Origin: Sordaria brevicollis
Lineage: Eukaryota; Ascomycota; Sordariomycetes; Sordariales; Sordariaceae
NCBI GenBank assembly: GCA_033439795.1
Contig: JAUTDP010000011.1
Span: forward strand, 1,798,001 to 1,862,000
DNA: 64,000 nt
Direction: 5' to 3'
The notes beneath the pieces were generated by a model. That model had not been told where the DNA came from. It ran no database searches and saw only the letters and a program-made list of their open reading frames with translations. Below, one piece after another: positions 1-10,949 of this stretch (its first letter is position 1; each line of letters begins with the position of its first letter). Both the position numbers and the translations under genes were made by a program.

Positions 1-1689
1 TCCGTTTTCGCTTAAACGAGGAGGGAGCTTTTCGTTTTTATTAATAGATAATAATCTTTATTATCCTTTAAAAATTAAATTCTCTTCCGCTTCTTCTTTT
101 TCTAACCGATTATATACCGTTTTATCGCAGTATTATTAAATTTCGGGTCGAAATTAATAATTATAAATTTATATTACTAATTTAATTTAATTATTATTAT
201 TATTAATTAATAATTATAATATAATATTTATTCTCTCTTTATAATATCCTTTAATTATACTTTTTAATCGAAGGTTAAAAATTCTAGCGGTTATAACGGT
301 TAAATAAATATATTTATTACCGGGGGTAATCCTATTATAATTATTATAAAGTTTTCCGTCGGTATTTATTCTTCCGTTTATTTAATTTTAGTAGTATTAT
401 TTTTTAATTTATTAATAAATAATTGGCCTTTTATTCGTTTTATTTAAATATAATTAATTATTTAAATTATTATTCTTCGGACGAATTTAATTTAATCCGT
501 ATAAGCGAATTTTTTTTCGAAAGCCCTTACCCGTTTATCAAAATAGAAGTTAAATAACGGGTAAAAAATTTCCGTTTTAAAGTTCTATATCGGCGTAACC
601 TTATACGCCTTAGTAACAACTTTTAAATATTTAATTTAATATTTAATTAATCCGATTATTATTCTTCGGGGTTTATTATATATTTTTATTAATTAATAGA
701 AAATTAATATTTTATATATAATCGCACTTCGAATATATTTAATATAAATTTCCTTCGTACGAATAAAGGAATAATTCTAAATCTTTACGGTTAATTAAAT
801 TAATATATTCGTTTAAATTTTTATTTTCTTTTTAATAATTTTTACGTAGGTTCGATAATTAAATTTACGGTTTAATTAAATATTTAAGAATTTTATTAAT
901 TCTATCGGTCGAAATATAATATCCCCGAATTAAAGATTTTTTATTTTTAGTACCCTCGTTCGCGTAAAATATATTAATTCCGTTTTATTCGCTTCGAATT
1001 TTATATTTCTCTCTTTTATTTATTCGGAATAAATTTCTTATACCGTTTAAAGTATCCTATAATTCTCTTTAATAATCCTTATTATAATAATAATATTAAT
1101 ATTATTAATAAAACCGATTATAATTATATTTTTAATTATAATTAATTTATAATATAATAGGGTAATAAAAAGGATAAAAAAAATTAAGGAAAGGGGGGAG
1201 CCTTAGGATATTCCGGCTTTTATAACGTAGGGACCGGATATTTCGTCGTCGAAAAAGAGGGAATTTCTTCATCCGTTAACGAAATTCGCTATTTATTCGA
1301 AAATTTATTATAAAAATTATATTTCCTATAAAGTATATAATAATTATTTATAATTAATTTTATTAAATACGCTTTTAAAATTAAAGAATATTAACGACGT
1401 AACGGCTCCGAATTTTTAAGCCGTATATATAATATTTATAACGATATGGATAATAAATTCGGTCGAACGGTTTGCCCAATTACTTATTTAACCTTTTAAT
1501 AGGAAATTAAATTCTTTAATAATTTAAATAAATTTTTTAGCGACGAACGCTTCGAAGATTTTCCTAACGTTATTTAATAATAAAATTAGCCTCTACGCGC
1601 CGGTTAATTTTTATTAAGTAGCGGTTTTTTTTAATTTTTTAAAAATAATTACTTTCGCATTTTTAAATTATTATAGAAAATATTTAAAA
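1..1689 (-). mobile_element. LINE-A, left segment (RT half of a Tad-like LINE)
   Basis: This is the 3'-ward part of a minus-strand LINE, collinear with LINE-B 5046-6734. It is cut at its upstream side by Gypsy-1 and runs off the window at base 1, so roughly 2 kb of its 3' end is not visible. The segment holds the reverse-transcriptase core. Motif B reads G-I-S-stop-G-S-P-L-S at about 1170-1215, and the catalytic FADD box has decayed to F-I-N-N near 1100-1120. RIP is heavy, with TAA/TAG in every frame. The last five bases (1685-1689, TAAAA) are the target site copied when Gypsy-1 inserted. The uninterrupted paralogue in LINE-B has a single TAAAA at 6730-6734. Confidence 0.9.
1685..1689. repeat. 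Target-site duplication of Gypsy-1, left copy (TAAAA)
   Basis: TAAAA directly precedes the LTR and is repeated at 16361-16365 directly after the 3' LTR. The empty site in the paralogous LINE-B (6730-6734) has one copy, which confirms a 5-bp duplication as expected for a Ty3/gypsy integrase. Confidence 0.93.
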
Positions 1690-1975
1690 TGTCACAGGAT
1701 TATACCTATGCTATACCCGGTATACGCACTAACCACTTATATAGGTGCCTAAATCCCTAGCGACTATTCCCGACTATAATACGTATACTATAACTCGATA
1801 TAGTCCAAATCTAATCACCTATAATCACGTACAGTATTACGTAAGTGCGTACGGACTAGGGTATAAGCTCGCGCCTATATATCCAATCCTCCGTATATAC
1901 TTTTCCCTTCCCTTCCTTCGTATAATAATATATATTTTATTATATATTTAATAATACTAATACTATCCTTTAATA
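1690..1975 (+). repeat. 5' LTR of Gypsy-1 (286 bp)
   Basis: It begins TGTCACAGG and ends TTAATA, and aligns without gaps to 16075-16360 and to both LTRs of Gypsy-2. The outer (left) half keeps CpA and TpG dinucleotides. The inner (right) half is almost fully converted to TpA, the mirror image of the 3' LTR. It contains TATATAT-like tracts that could have been promoter elements, but no start site can be placed. Confidence 0.95.
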
Positions 1976-2994
1976 ATTTATTATACCTTCTTTAACGCTA
2001 CGCGCGTAATTTTCGAAGAAGATTAATCGTTAATTATATTAATTAATATTAAAATTCGTTTCCTTAACGGTTAACGCTCTAACGACGGTCCCGCGGTCAA
2101 TTCGAATTAAATAATTATTAAAACGAATATTATTATTATAGTCGTTTGTATTCTCTTTTCCTTTATATTTATTAAAGTATATTAATTTAAACGATTAATA
2201 TCCGATTTAATCCCCGCCGTAATTACTAATACCCTCGTCGCGGCTACTATATTTTCTAAAATCGGAAACGTCGACCCTCGTAATATCGAATTCTAAAACC
2301 AATTTATTAACGTTATTTACGCGTTTAATAATAATTCTATTATTATTCCGGTTTTTATTACTTAAATTCTTAATTTAAATAATTACCCTACGTTCTTAGC
2401 CGTCGCTTATACGTTCGCCCGCTTTATATAATCTAACGTTATTTTTATTATTACCGAACTCTAAAATATTAAAGAAGACTTTTAGTAATCCGAAGACGAA
2501 AATAATTAATTATACTAAAATTTTAATTAATTTTGTATTTTAATCTAAAATAAAGATTAGACTAATGCAATTTTTAATATTAACTTCGTAATTTTTAAAG
2601 CTAATTATACCCTTCAATTCTCGGACGCCGCTATTAAATAATAAACCTAATATAATGCCTATAAATAAACCTTCGCTAACGCCGCTTCTTAATATAATAA
2701 TATTGTTAACGACTTCTAAATTCGTTTAATTACTCTTTAATAAAATTTATCCGACGTTTAAAAGTATTATTTTAACTTTAAGGCCAACTTTTAAAACGTA
2801 ATTAAGCGTAAAATAATTAAATATTAAAAAATAATTAACGACTTTCGCTAATATTTATCTAAACTTACCGACCTTGCGTCTATACTTTTATTTAACGATA
2901 ATGATAATAATAATTCTAATTTTAATAATTCCGAATTTAAATTTAATAATATAATTATTAACGACCCGGTCGGAGGTAACGGCGGTAACGGTTA
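1976..2994 (+). pseudogene. gag of Gypsy-1, first part (interrupted by LINE-B)
   Basis: This is the stretch between the 5' LTR and the insertion of LINE-B, collinear with Gypsy-2 35886-36904. It would encode the N-terminal part of the Gag capsid polyprotein, together with the leader and primer-binding region. I could not match the bases next to the LTR to a particular tRNA 3' end. No conserved motif is readable here. The assignment rests on position upstream of the zinc-knuckle segment (9987 onward) and on the identical arrangement in Gypsy-2. Stops occur in all frames. The exact start codon is not recoverable. The last 14 bases (2981-2994) are the target duplicated by LINE-B. Confidence 0.75.
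2981..2994. repeat. Target-site duplication of LINE-B (left copy)
   Basis: The 14-base GGCGGTAACGGTTA is repeated at 9973-9986 as GGCGGCAATGGTTA. The copies differ only at transitions. The same sequence occurs once at the intact site of Gypsy-2. Confidence 0.9.
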
Positions 2995-3500
2995 AGTAAG
3001 AAAGTAAGTAAGATTTTTATTCCCTAATTAAATTTATAGCGCTAATATAGCATAGGGTCTATTTCCGATTCCCCGTAGGATAAAACCGTAGGCGTTAAAC
3101 GCCCCGGATAAAAACCCCGGCTATATTTTTCGGCGCGGACTTATCCGCGCCGCTTCTTTAGCGTTTTACAATTATAATATATATTTACCGCTAACGCGAT
3201 TAATATCCGTTTTATCCCTTCTATTTACCGTTACGTTAAAATATTAAACCGTTTTACTTTCTTAATTTACCGTCCCGTCCTTTATTTATTACCGCTTTCC
3301 GCTTTCTATTCCCCCGCTTATTTACCTTTTTAACCGCTTTTAAATTTCTTAACCGTTAAATTTTCCTTTATTCCTTTTATTTTCTTCTTCCCCTTATTAT
3401 AATTATATTTTTACTATAATTTATATTAATATAAGGACTTCCTTCCCTTAAATATAAAATCCCCTTATCCTTCTGGGTTTTTTTAGGCTTTTCCTTCCTT
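2995..3500 (-). other. 3' UTR and tail of LINE-B
   Basis: This is the non-coding 3' end of the LINE, highly alike in all copies. The conserved block includes the hairpin at 3132-3151, a run of CCCCGG/CCGGGG-type sequence, and an AGCGCT palindrome near 3037. The element ends in a short (CTTA)n-like tail instead of poly(A). In LINEs the 3' UTR is the part recognised by the reverse transcriptase in cis, and a conserved structured 3' end fits that role (inference). Confidence 0.8.
3132..3151 (-). other. Conserved 3' UTR hairpin (LINE-B copy)
   Basis: It is an 8-bp perfect stem GGCGCGGA / TCCGCGCC with a 4-base loop. The same hairpin lies at the same distance from the 3' end in LINE-C (23506-23525), D (32431-32450), F (61855-61874), H (46399-46418), I (56706-56725) and, slightly decayed, E (33176-33195) and G (62865-62884). 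It has no CpA site on either strand, which explains why RIP spared it. Confidence 0.75.
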
Positions 3501-4683
3501 TAATAATAATAATCGATTCGAAATAGCTATTTTCTATTAGAAACGTATTAAAGCGCTCCGTAAAATAATAGAAATTTCCGACGAAAATAAAAGTAAAAAT
3601 TCGTTTCTTTTTCGCTTTTTTTCGTTAACCTTTATATTTAATACGGTTAATATTAATATTAAAATTAATTTCGAACGTATTATTAAACGTTTTATTAATA
3701 ATAAATTCTTCTATATATTAGAGAAAGGGTAAATCCTCCCTCCGCTACGTTTTATCCTTGCGTTAATTTTTCCAAAATTGTATTTATATTCCTCTATATT
3801 TTATTTATACCCTCTAATTGGCTAAGGCCCTTTTTTCCTTCCCGGCCGTCCCGGGTTATAATATTTATATAAAGGCTATTATTAAATCGATTTATTATAT
3901 TTTTAATTACCTAAATAAATTACTATCTTCTATATTATTAATATCTTTTACTTTAATTCGTCTTTAAATAAATTTAATTAGGTTATTTAATATATTTTAA
4001 TAATTTCGCATTATATAATCGATATATTTCGTAATTTTTACGATTTCTATAATATTTTTTAAGAGAAGGTTATTAATAAAGACCTAATTAATAACGAGTT
4101 CCGTAATTATTTTATCCGCTTTTATATTATCGTTAAGGAATTTACTAGTACAATTCGCTTTCGCTTTATTAATAACGGTTTTACCGGTACCTTAAAGTAA
4201 TTTATTCGCTATAAAAAATAATCGGTTAATAATTACTTTTAGAAAAGTTATTGCGAATTCCTCTTTTCCGATAAAGATAATTTAATTGGCAGTTATATTC
4301 TTTTAAATAATATCCCCTATAATAATAATAGTAATTTATTTTATAGCGGTAGTAGTAATTTATTTTATAATAGTAGTAGTAGAATTCTTCTGAATAATAG
4401 CGGTATTCGTATACCTTCCTATAATAATTCTCCGATAGAAATTAATTCGCCGGCTATTCGTTTTACCGGTTTTATTCTTATTAATAATAATTAATTCACT
4501 TAGCGTTAATTCGTAATTAATATTATACGTTAATATATTCATTAATTCAACGAATAAAATTATTTATTTATTAATAATAATAAAATATTAAAGGCTTTAA
4601 TTAATTGTAAAAAGAAATAATAGTTAAATAGGTCGTCGCTTTTACGGCCCGATAAATTCTCAATTAAATAAAAATCCTCCCCC
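3500..4683 (-). pseudogene. Unassigned 3' frame (ORF3-like) of LINE-B
   Basis: This is the region between the RT-bearing ORF2 and the 3' UTR. It starts after a pyrimidine-rich tract on the coding strand (about 4690-4740). One frame stays open for 60 codons (4360-4542) and is shared with LINE-F. It runs through three tandem 24-base units (about 4319-4390), then a helix-like segment around I-D-Y-I-T-R-N, then a basic C-terminus. I do not recognise the family. It may be the end of ORF2 or a separate ORF, which RIP damage prevents deciding. Element X has a diverged relative of the same module. Confidence 0.5.
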
Positions 4684-4822
4684 ATCCTCGTTTTAACGTA
4701 TTAATAAATAAAAGTAAAAGAAAAGGAAGAAAAGAAAATTAAAAATAGCGAACGAATTCGTTTTACTACTCTTTTTTTAATTCGATTATTAAGCGGTATT
4801 TATTTAATCGTTTTAACCGAAG

Positions 4823-7800
4823 TATTTATAATAAGATCCTTTCGGCTTTAATTTTATTATTTAAATAAATTTAGAATTATTTTTACGTTTACGGCTAATT
4901 AGTTATTACGAATTATATATTTACTATCCGGAAATATTCGAACGTAATATAGTAGAACGTTTTTCGTTTTAATCCGTATAAATAAATAGGGGTATTAATA
5001 TTAGGGATTCTCCTTTAGAAAAAGAAGGTTTTAAAGCTAATTACCTCCGTTTTTATTTAAATAAGGAAGGAGCTCTTCGCTTTCGTTAATAAATAATAAT
5101 CTTTATCGTTTTCCGAAGGTTAAATTCTTTTCCATTTCTTTTTTTTTTAACCGATTATATACCGTTTTATTACGGTATTATTAAATTTCGGGTCGAAATT
5201 AGTAATTATAAATTTATACCGCCGATTTAATTTAGTTACCGCTACCGTTAATTAATAGTTATAATATAATATTTATTCTCTTTTTATAGTATTTTTTAAT
5301 TATACTTTTCGATCGAGGGCTAAAAATTCTAACGGTTATAATAATTGAACAAATACGCCTATTATTAGAGGCGGTCCCATTATAATCGTTATAAATTTCT
5401 TTATCGGTATTTATTCCTCCGCCTATTTAATTTTAACGGTATTACTTTCCGGTTTATTAATAAATAGTCGACCTTTTATTCATTTTATTTAAATATAATT
5501 AATTATTTAAGCTATTATTCTTTAAACGAATTTAATTTAATCCGTACGGGCGAATTTTTTTTCGAAAGCCCTTATTTATTTATTAAAATAAAGGTCGAAT
5601 AGCGGGTAAAAAATTTCTATTTTAAAATTCTATATTAGCGTAGTTTTATACGCCCTAATAACGATTTTTAAATATTTAATTTAGTATTTAATTAATCCGA
5701 TTATTATCCTTCGGGGTTTGCCGTATATTTTTATTAATTAGTAGAAGGTTAAAATTCTATATATAATCGCACTTCGAATATATTTAGTATAAATTTCCTT
5801 TATATAAATAAAGGAATAACCCTAAGTCTTTATAACTAATTAAATTAATATATTCGTTTAAATTTTTATTTTCTTTTTAATAACTTCCGCGTAGGTTCGA
5901 TAATTAAATTTACGGTTTAATTAAATATTTAGGAATTTTATCGATTCCGTCGGTCGAAATATAATATCCCCGAATTAGAAAATTTCCGTTCTTAATACCT
6001 TCGTCCGCGTAAAATATATTAACTCCGTTTTATTCGCTTCGAATTTTATATTTCTTTCCTTTACCTATTCGGAATAAATTTCTTATATTATTTAAAGTAT
6101 TTTATAATTTTCTTTAATAATTTTTATTATAACGACGATATTAATATCGTCGGCGAAGCCGATTATAATTATATTTTTAATTATAATTAATTTATAATAT
6201 AATAGGGTAATAAAGAGGATAAAAAGAATTAGGGAGAAAGGGGAGCTTTAGGGTATTCCGGTTTTTATAACGTAGGGAATAGATATTTCGTCGTCGAAGA
6301 AGAAGGAACCTCTTCGTCTATTAACGAAATTCGCTATTTATTCGAAAATTTATTATAGGAATTGTATTTCCTATAAAATATATAATAATTACTTATAATT
6401 AATTTTATTAAATACGTTTTTAAAATTAAAGAGTATTAGCGATATAATAACTCCGAATTTTTAGGCCGTATATATAATATTTATAATAATACGGATAGTA
6501 AATTCGGTCGAACGGCCTATTCAATTATTTATTTCGCCCTTTAATAGGAGGTTAAATTCTTTTATAATTTAAATAAATTTTTTAACGACGAACGCTTCGA
6601 AGATTTTCCTAACGTTATTTAATAGTAAAATTAACCTTTATACGCCGGTTAACTTTTATTATACGGCGGTTTTTTTTAATTTTTTAAGAATAATTACTTT
6701 CGCGTTTTTAAATTATTATAAGAAGTGCTTAAAACGAAAATTTATAATTACGAAAACGGTTATAATTTTTCGGAATAATTCTTTATAAATTTTTAGAAAT
6801 TTATTCGAATATTAATCGACGCTTAGTATTTTATTCGGAATTATCCGAAATAAGATTTTTTAAATATTTTTTTCGGTAATTAATTCGTTAATAAATAACG
6901 AATTACTAATATTTAATAAAAGGGTTTAATTAAGTAAATAATCTATAAGGACGTTTATTTTCGGGAAGAAATATTCGGCGAGAATATTCGCTTTACTACT
7001 ATAATTTTCGATTTTTTTTATTCCTTCGTATTATTTAAAAATTAGGAGTTTGGGCGGGTTTATTAATAAATAATTTTAAATACGGGTTTATTTTTCGAAG
7101 GTTTAAAATTTATTTAAATTTTTCGACGCTTTTTTAACGCTTTTTTATTATATCGTTTATTAAATTTTCGTATTAATCCTTCTTTTTTTTATTAATACCT
7201 TTACGAATTTTACTTAATTCGAAAATATCTTTTCTTTATATTATTTTTATTATTTCCGCTTCGTATTTTTCGTTATTATTTTATATTTTAACGTTTATTA
7301 TTTTATTCTTCTCTTTTAATTTTTCTTTTAATATAGGACGAATTCCTCTACTATATTTATAAATTTTCTATTAAATTTATCGAATATAAATTTTAATTCC
7401 TTTTTTATATTAATTTTCGCTAAGATTGAAATTTATTATAATACCGCCTTTTATATTTTTTCTATATTTATTAAATTCTAATTATAATTTTCTTTTATTT
7501 CCGTTTTTTTAATTTTTCTTCCGGTATAGATTTAAATTTCCTAAGGATAATAATCCGAACCGGTTTATTCGTACTATTACGCCCCTTAATATTCGGTTTT
7601 AATTTTTAATATTATTTATACGTAATTGATTATTTTATTTTTCTCTTCCCGTATTGTATTATTTATATAGGTCGGCTCCTTTTTAAAGGTAATAAATCGT
7701 ATACGCTATTATTATCTTTATATAAAGAATTTTTTAATTTTTAGGCTAATTTTATTCTCTAAATCCCAATTGGGATAATAGAGGTTAAAATCCCCGACGG

Positions 7801-8188
7801 TTATAATTTAATATCTTATTAGGGGTTTTTCTTCGAAGAATTCGAAGAGGGGAGATTTTTATTTATATTCCGGTATTTTATATATTTTAATAGGGGAATA
7901 AATCGAATAAATGGTTAATAACTCTTTTAAATTCTTAAACGTTTTAAAGGCTTAATCTCTTTTAACGCGGAAATTTAGGTCCTTAAAATTCTATTTCTTA
8001 TTTATATAAATAATCGCCTTCCTCTTTTTTAAATAATTTACCCCGATATATTTACCGCCCTATAAATAATAAATATTTTTATTTAAATTCCTACCCGGCT
8101 TTTAAATCGCTACGATATTATAAATCTCCTCCTATTCGAATAATAATTTCCTTCTTTCGTACGATTTCCTTATATTCTAATAAAATAT
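4823..8188 (-). pseudogene. ORF2 of LINE-B: endonuclease and reverse transcriptase
   Basis: ORF2 is a polyprotein for target-primed reverse transcription. Near its N-terminal third, 7753-7800 (minus) reads T-V-G-D-F-N-L-Y-Y-P-N-W-D-L-E-N, the conserved Gly-Asp-Phe-Asn box of APE-type endonucleases. The Tyr-Tyr pair probably replaces His-His through CAC-to-TAC changes. The RT palm follows: a motif A remnant near 6420, the motif B remnant near 6240-6265, and motif C G-F-A-D-D-I-N at 6142-6163, with both catalytic aspartates intact. Downstream is the thumb and C-terminal region typical of fungal Tad-type RTs. I could not identify an RNase H domain with confidence. Many TAA/TAG stops are present. 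Confidence 0.8.
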
Positions 8189-8197
8189 TTTTAATTA

Positions 8198-9867
8198 GAT
8201 TATTAATTATTCTATAAAGGAATATCTTTTAGCCCTGCGGGCGGAATAGGAATAAAAGTCTTTTCTTTTTAAATAATTAATTTAATAGTAGTAATTAAAT
8301 TAATACCATTCCGAATATTTAAACCCTAAAAATTTGTAAATACGTTTATTAGGCCTTTAATTATTAATTTCGGTTTAATAAAAAGCTCGTTAATTTATTT
8401 ATAAGTATAATTTCTATTTCCGCTTTTAAATTCCTTTTTATAAATAATAATAATACGGGTAATAAGGGGGGCGTTAAGGAGATTAATATCCTTATCGTCC
8501 TTTATTATTATTAATTTTAATATAATATTTCTTTTAAAATCCTTTTAGTATATAAATAAATATAGCCTTTCGGCGTATTTTATAATAGCCTTCGTAATAA
8601 TTTTTTTAAAAATAAAGTATACCTTCTTTTTAAAAGCGTAATATTTATATTTTTTATATAGAATATAAAAGATTAGCGATTTATTTTCGTTAAATAGGTA
8701 ATTCGCTTTTCTAAAGTAATTCTTATTATATTTATTTTTATTATAACGTTTATAAACGTTAATATTATAATAGAATTTCTTTAAATATTTTACGCCTTAA
8801 TAAGTAAAATATTATTAAATATTAACCGAGGAGGTAAACGGTTCGTAAATATACGCGCCGCCTTCTTAGAGGAAGAATCCTTTATAGAGAGTTTTAATTA
8901 CCTTTATAATTATAACTTTTATTATAAAGAATCCCTTATTTTCGCTAATTCTCTTTTTTTATAAGCGTATTCTAATAATAAAAGCGGTTAAATTCGTTTA
9001 TTATATTTTATAAATAATATCCTCTATCCTTATATATTCGGCGATATTCGTTTAGAAGAACCCTTTAATAATTAACGTAATAATATTTAAAAATACGAAC
9101 GCTTTTTCGCTAAAGACTTTCTTAGCCTAAATTTAATACTATTAATATTATTCGCGTATAGTGTTATTAAATATAATTTTATAATTTCCGGTTATAAGTA
9201 ATTTCGTAACGGTTTATATAATATTAAGAATACCGGTCTTTAAATCGTAAAATATCTTTTCGATCTAAATTTTAATTTCTTTATTCGTCCGCTTTAAATA
9301 TTAAATATCAATTATAATACTTTAAATAAAGAGGGTATAATTATAATTAATAGGGAATATTTTTAGGGGGGGGGTAATAATTATAATATATTAAAGGATA
9401 AACCCGGTTTTAGGAAGAGTGTCCTTTATAATTCCGGCCTATATTTTCGGCGCTTTTTTAGCGTTTTTTTATAATTCTTATAAAATTATTTTCTTTAAAT
9501 TATCGAAATCCTTTTTAATAATAATTTAATCGTTATTAATTTTATTAATTTCGGGGCGTATTACCTTATTTTTCTTCGTAAAGATTTTCGTATATTCGTT
9601 AAATAATTTATAAACCTAATTACAATCCTCGAATAAAATAGTATTATAATCTAAAAATTTATTCATTTTAATAATAAATTTCTTTATAATTTCGTTATCC
9701 TTTTATATTTTTTCCAAAGTTTTTACAACGCGCGTTACGTTAGGGTTATTATAAATTAAAAATCTTACGAACAGGTTATAAATATTATTTTCGAATTTAT
9801 AATTATTATTATTAATTATTATTGGTAATAATAATATACCGTCGTCGTTATAATCGTCGCGGGATAT
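8198..9867 (-). pseudogene. ORF1 of LINE-B (gag-like RNA-binding protein)
   Basis: ORF1 of the LINE family starts near 9867, where an ATA stands for the ATG still present in LINE-H (39676). The N-terminus is acidic (S-R-D-x-Y-x-D-D). A C/G homopolymer (9 G at 9366-9374) lies about 600 bases in, and its length differs among copies. In the second half are Tyr-rich positions spaced like Cys/His of zinc knuckles, with Tyr from TGT/CAC to TAT/TAC changes (inferred). The presumed role is nucleic-acid binding in the retrotransposition particle, as for ORF1 of Tad-type LINEs. Many stops. Confidence 0.7.
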
Positions 9868-9986
9868 TGTGAGGGACGTAAAAGACCCTCTTAAGTCGAT
9901 TCCCGTTGTCGGTTTTCGTTTTAGAGCGCTCCTCGATTAGAAATTGGCGTTTCCGGTTCTAAAGTAGTTTTTGGCGGCAATGGTTA

Positions 9987-10940
9987 TAAGTCGGTATTAT
10001 ATATCGTTGTCTCCCCTACTTTTAATAATATTAGTAAAATTCTTAAGAGAATTATTAAATTTCGTTAATAGTGCGTTAATATCTTATTCGCTTTTAAAAA
10101 TGAGCCCTCCGCTTTTAAAATTAAAAATATTAAATTTTCCCTAATTTCCCACTCCCTTCGTAATAAACCTTAGGAAATAATCGAACCCGAATTTATTAAA
10201 ATTCTATTTAATAAACCGGCCAAATAATTTACTACTTTCGATTTATTTAAATAAATAACTAATAAATATAATAATATCGATATTATAATTTAGGTTCGTC
10301 GTAAATTCGAAGACTTAAAAATAAGTAAAATAAAATAATTTAATTTCGAGGATAAATTCGTCACTATTATTAAATATTACTAATTTAATAATAATATAAA
10401 AATTTATTACCTCCGTTAACGTTTAACCGAATACTTCCGTAATACTATCGCCCTATAACGCCCTTAGCCTAAAAATAATAAATTCGACGAATAATTCGAA
10501 ATAATCCGCAATTTCGCTAAATAATTCGAATAAAAGGATTAATATAATAAAATCGCTAACTTCTATTATAAATCTAATATTAATAACCCCGTTACTAATT
10601 CTAACTCCGCTTTTAATAATACGAACGGCTCTATTCCCAAATTCACCGTTAATAAAGGCAGCACCGCTATAAATTTCGATTCTATATCCGCTTCCGACGT
10701 TTAAATCTCCTATATAATCGATAACGATATATTTTAATACCGTATAAAGACCGATATTTATACTCGCTATAATTATAAAGGCTACTTCTCTACCGAATAT
10801 AAGAATTATATTTAATTCAAAAAGGAGGTACCCGAATATAAATTACGCAAAGAGAAAAAAAAGGAGAAAAAAGAGAAAAAGGATAAAAAGGAAAAAGAGA
10901 AAAATAATAATAATAATAGTAATTAATAATAACGCCCTAC
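9987..10940 (+). pseudogene. gag of Gypsy-1, second part with CCHC zinc knuckle
   Basis: This resumes gag after LINE-B. Close to the end, 10759-10800 reads Y-T-R-Y-N-Y-K-G-Y-F-S-T-E-Y. If the four Tyr are read as mutated Cys/Cys/His/Cys, the spacing is exactly C-x2-C-x4-H-x4-C, the nucleocapsid knuckle that binds retroelement RNA. It is followed by a charged Lys/Glu stretch (about 10840-10910) and an Asn run. Upstream is the capsid region, without readable landmarks. Gypsy-2 has the same arrangement at 37677-37718. Stops such as TAA in place of CAA are frequent. Confidence 0.85.
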
Positions 10941-10949
10941 TTAAAGTTA

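Larger units (their letters stand above)
2995..9972 (-). mobile_element. LINE-B, full-length Tad-like LINE nested in Gypsy-1 gag
   Basis: The element is 6,978 bp, flanked by a 14-bp target duplication (2981-2994 and 9973-9986, differing only by C/T). The empty site is seen in Gypsy-2 near 36893-36915. On the minus strand it reads: 5' end at 9972, ORF1, ORF2 with endonuclease and reverse transcriptase, an unassigned 3' frame, and a 3' UTR ending in a CTTACTTACTTT-type tail at 2995. It is one of the best copies for protein motifs. The endonuclease stretch V-G-D-F-N-L-Y-Y-P-N-W-D and the RT box F-A-D-D are both readable. Copy number, length and layout match LINE-D, F, H and I. It is inactivated by RIP stops. 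Confidence 0.95.

Noticed and set aside
1745..1951. 68-codon plus-strand open frame inside the Gypsy-1 5' LTR
   Set aside because: It lies wholly within the LTR. The other LTR copies do not keep it open, so it is a chance reading.
1976..2000. Primer-binding site next to the Gypsy 5' LTR
   Set aside because: The bases after the LTR are RIPed and do not show a clear match to a tRNA 3' end ending in TGG. Self-priming is possible but not demonstrable here.
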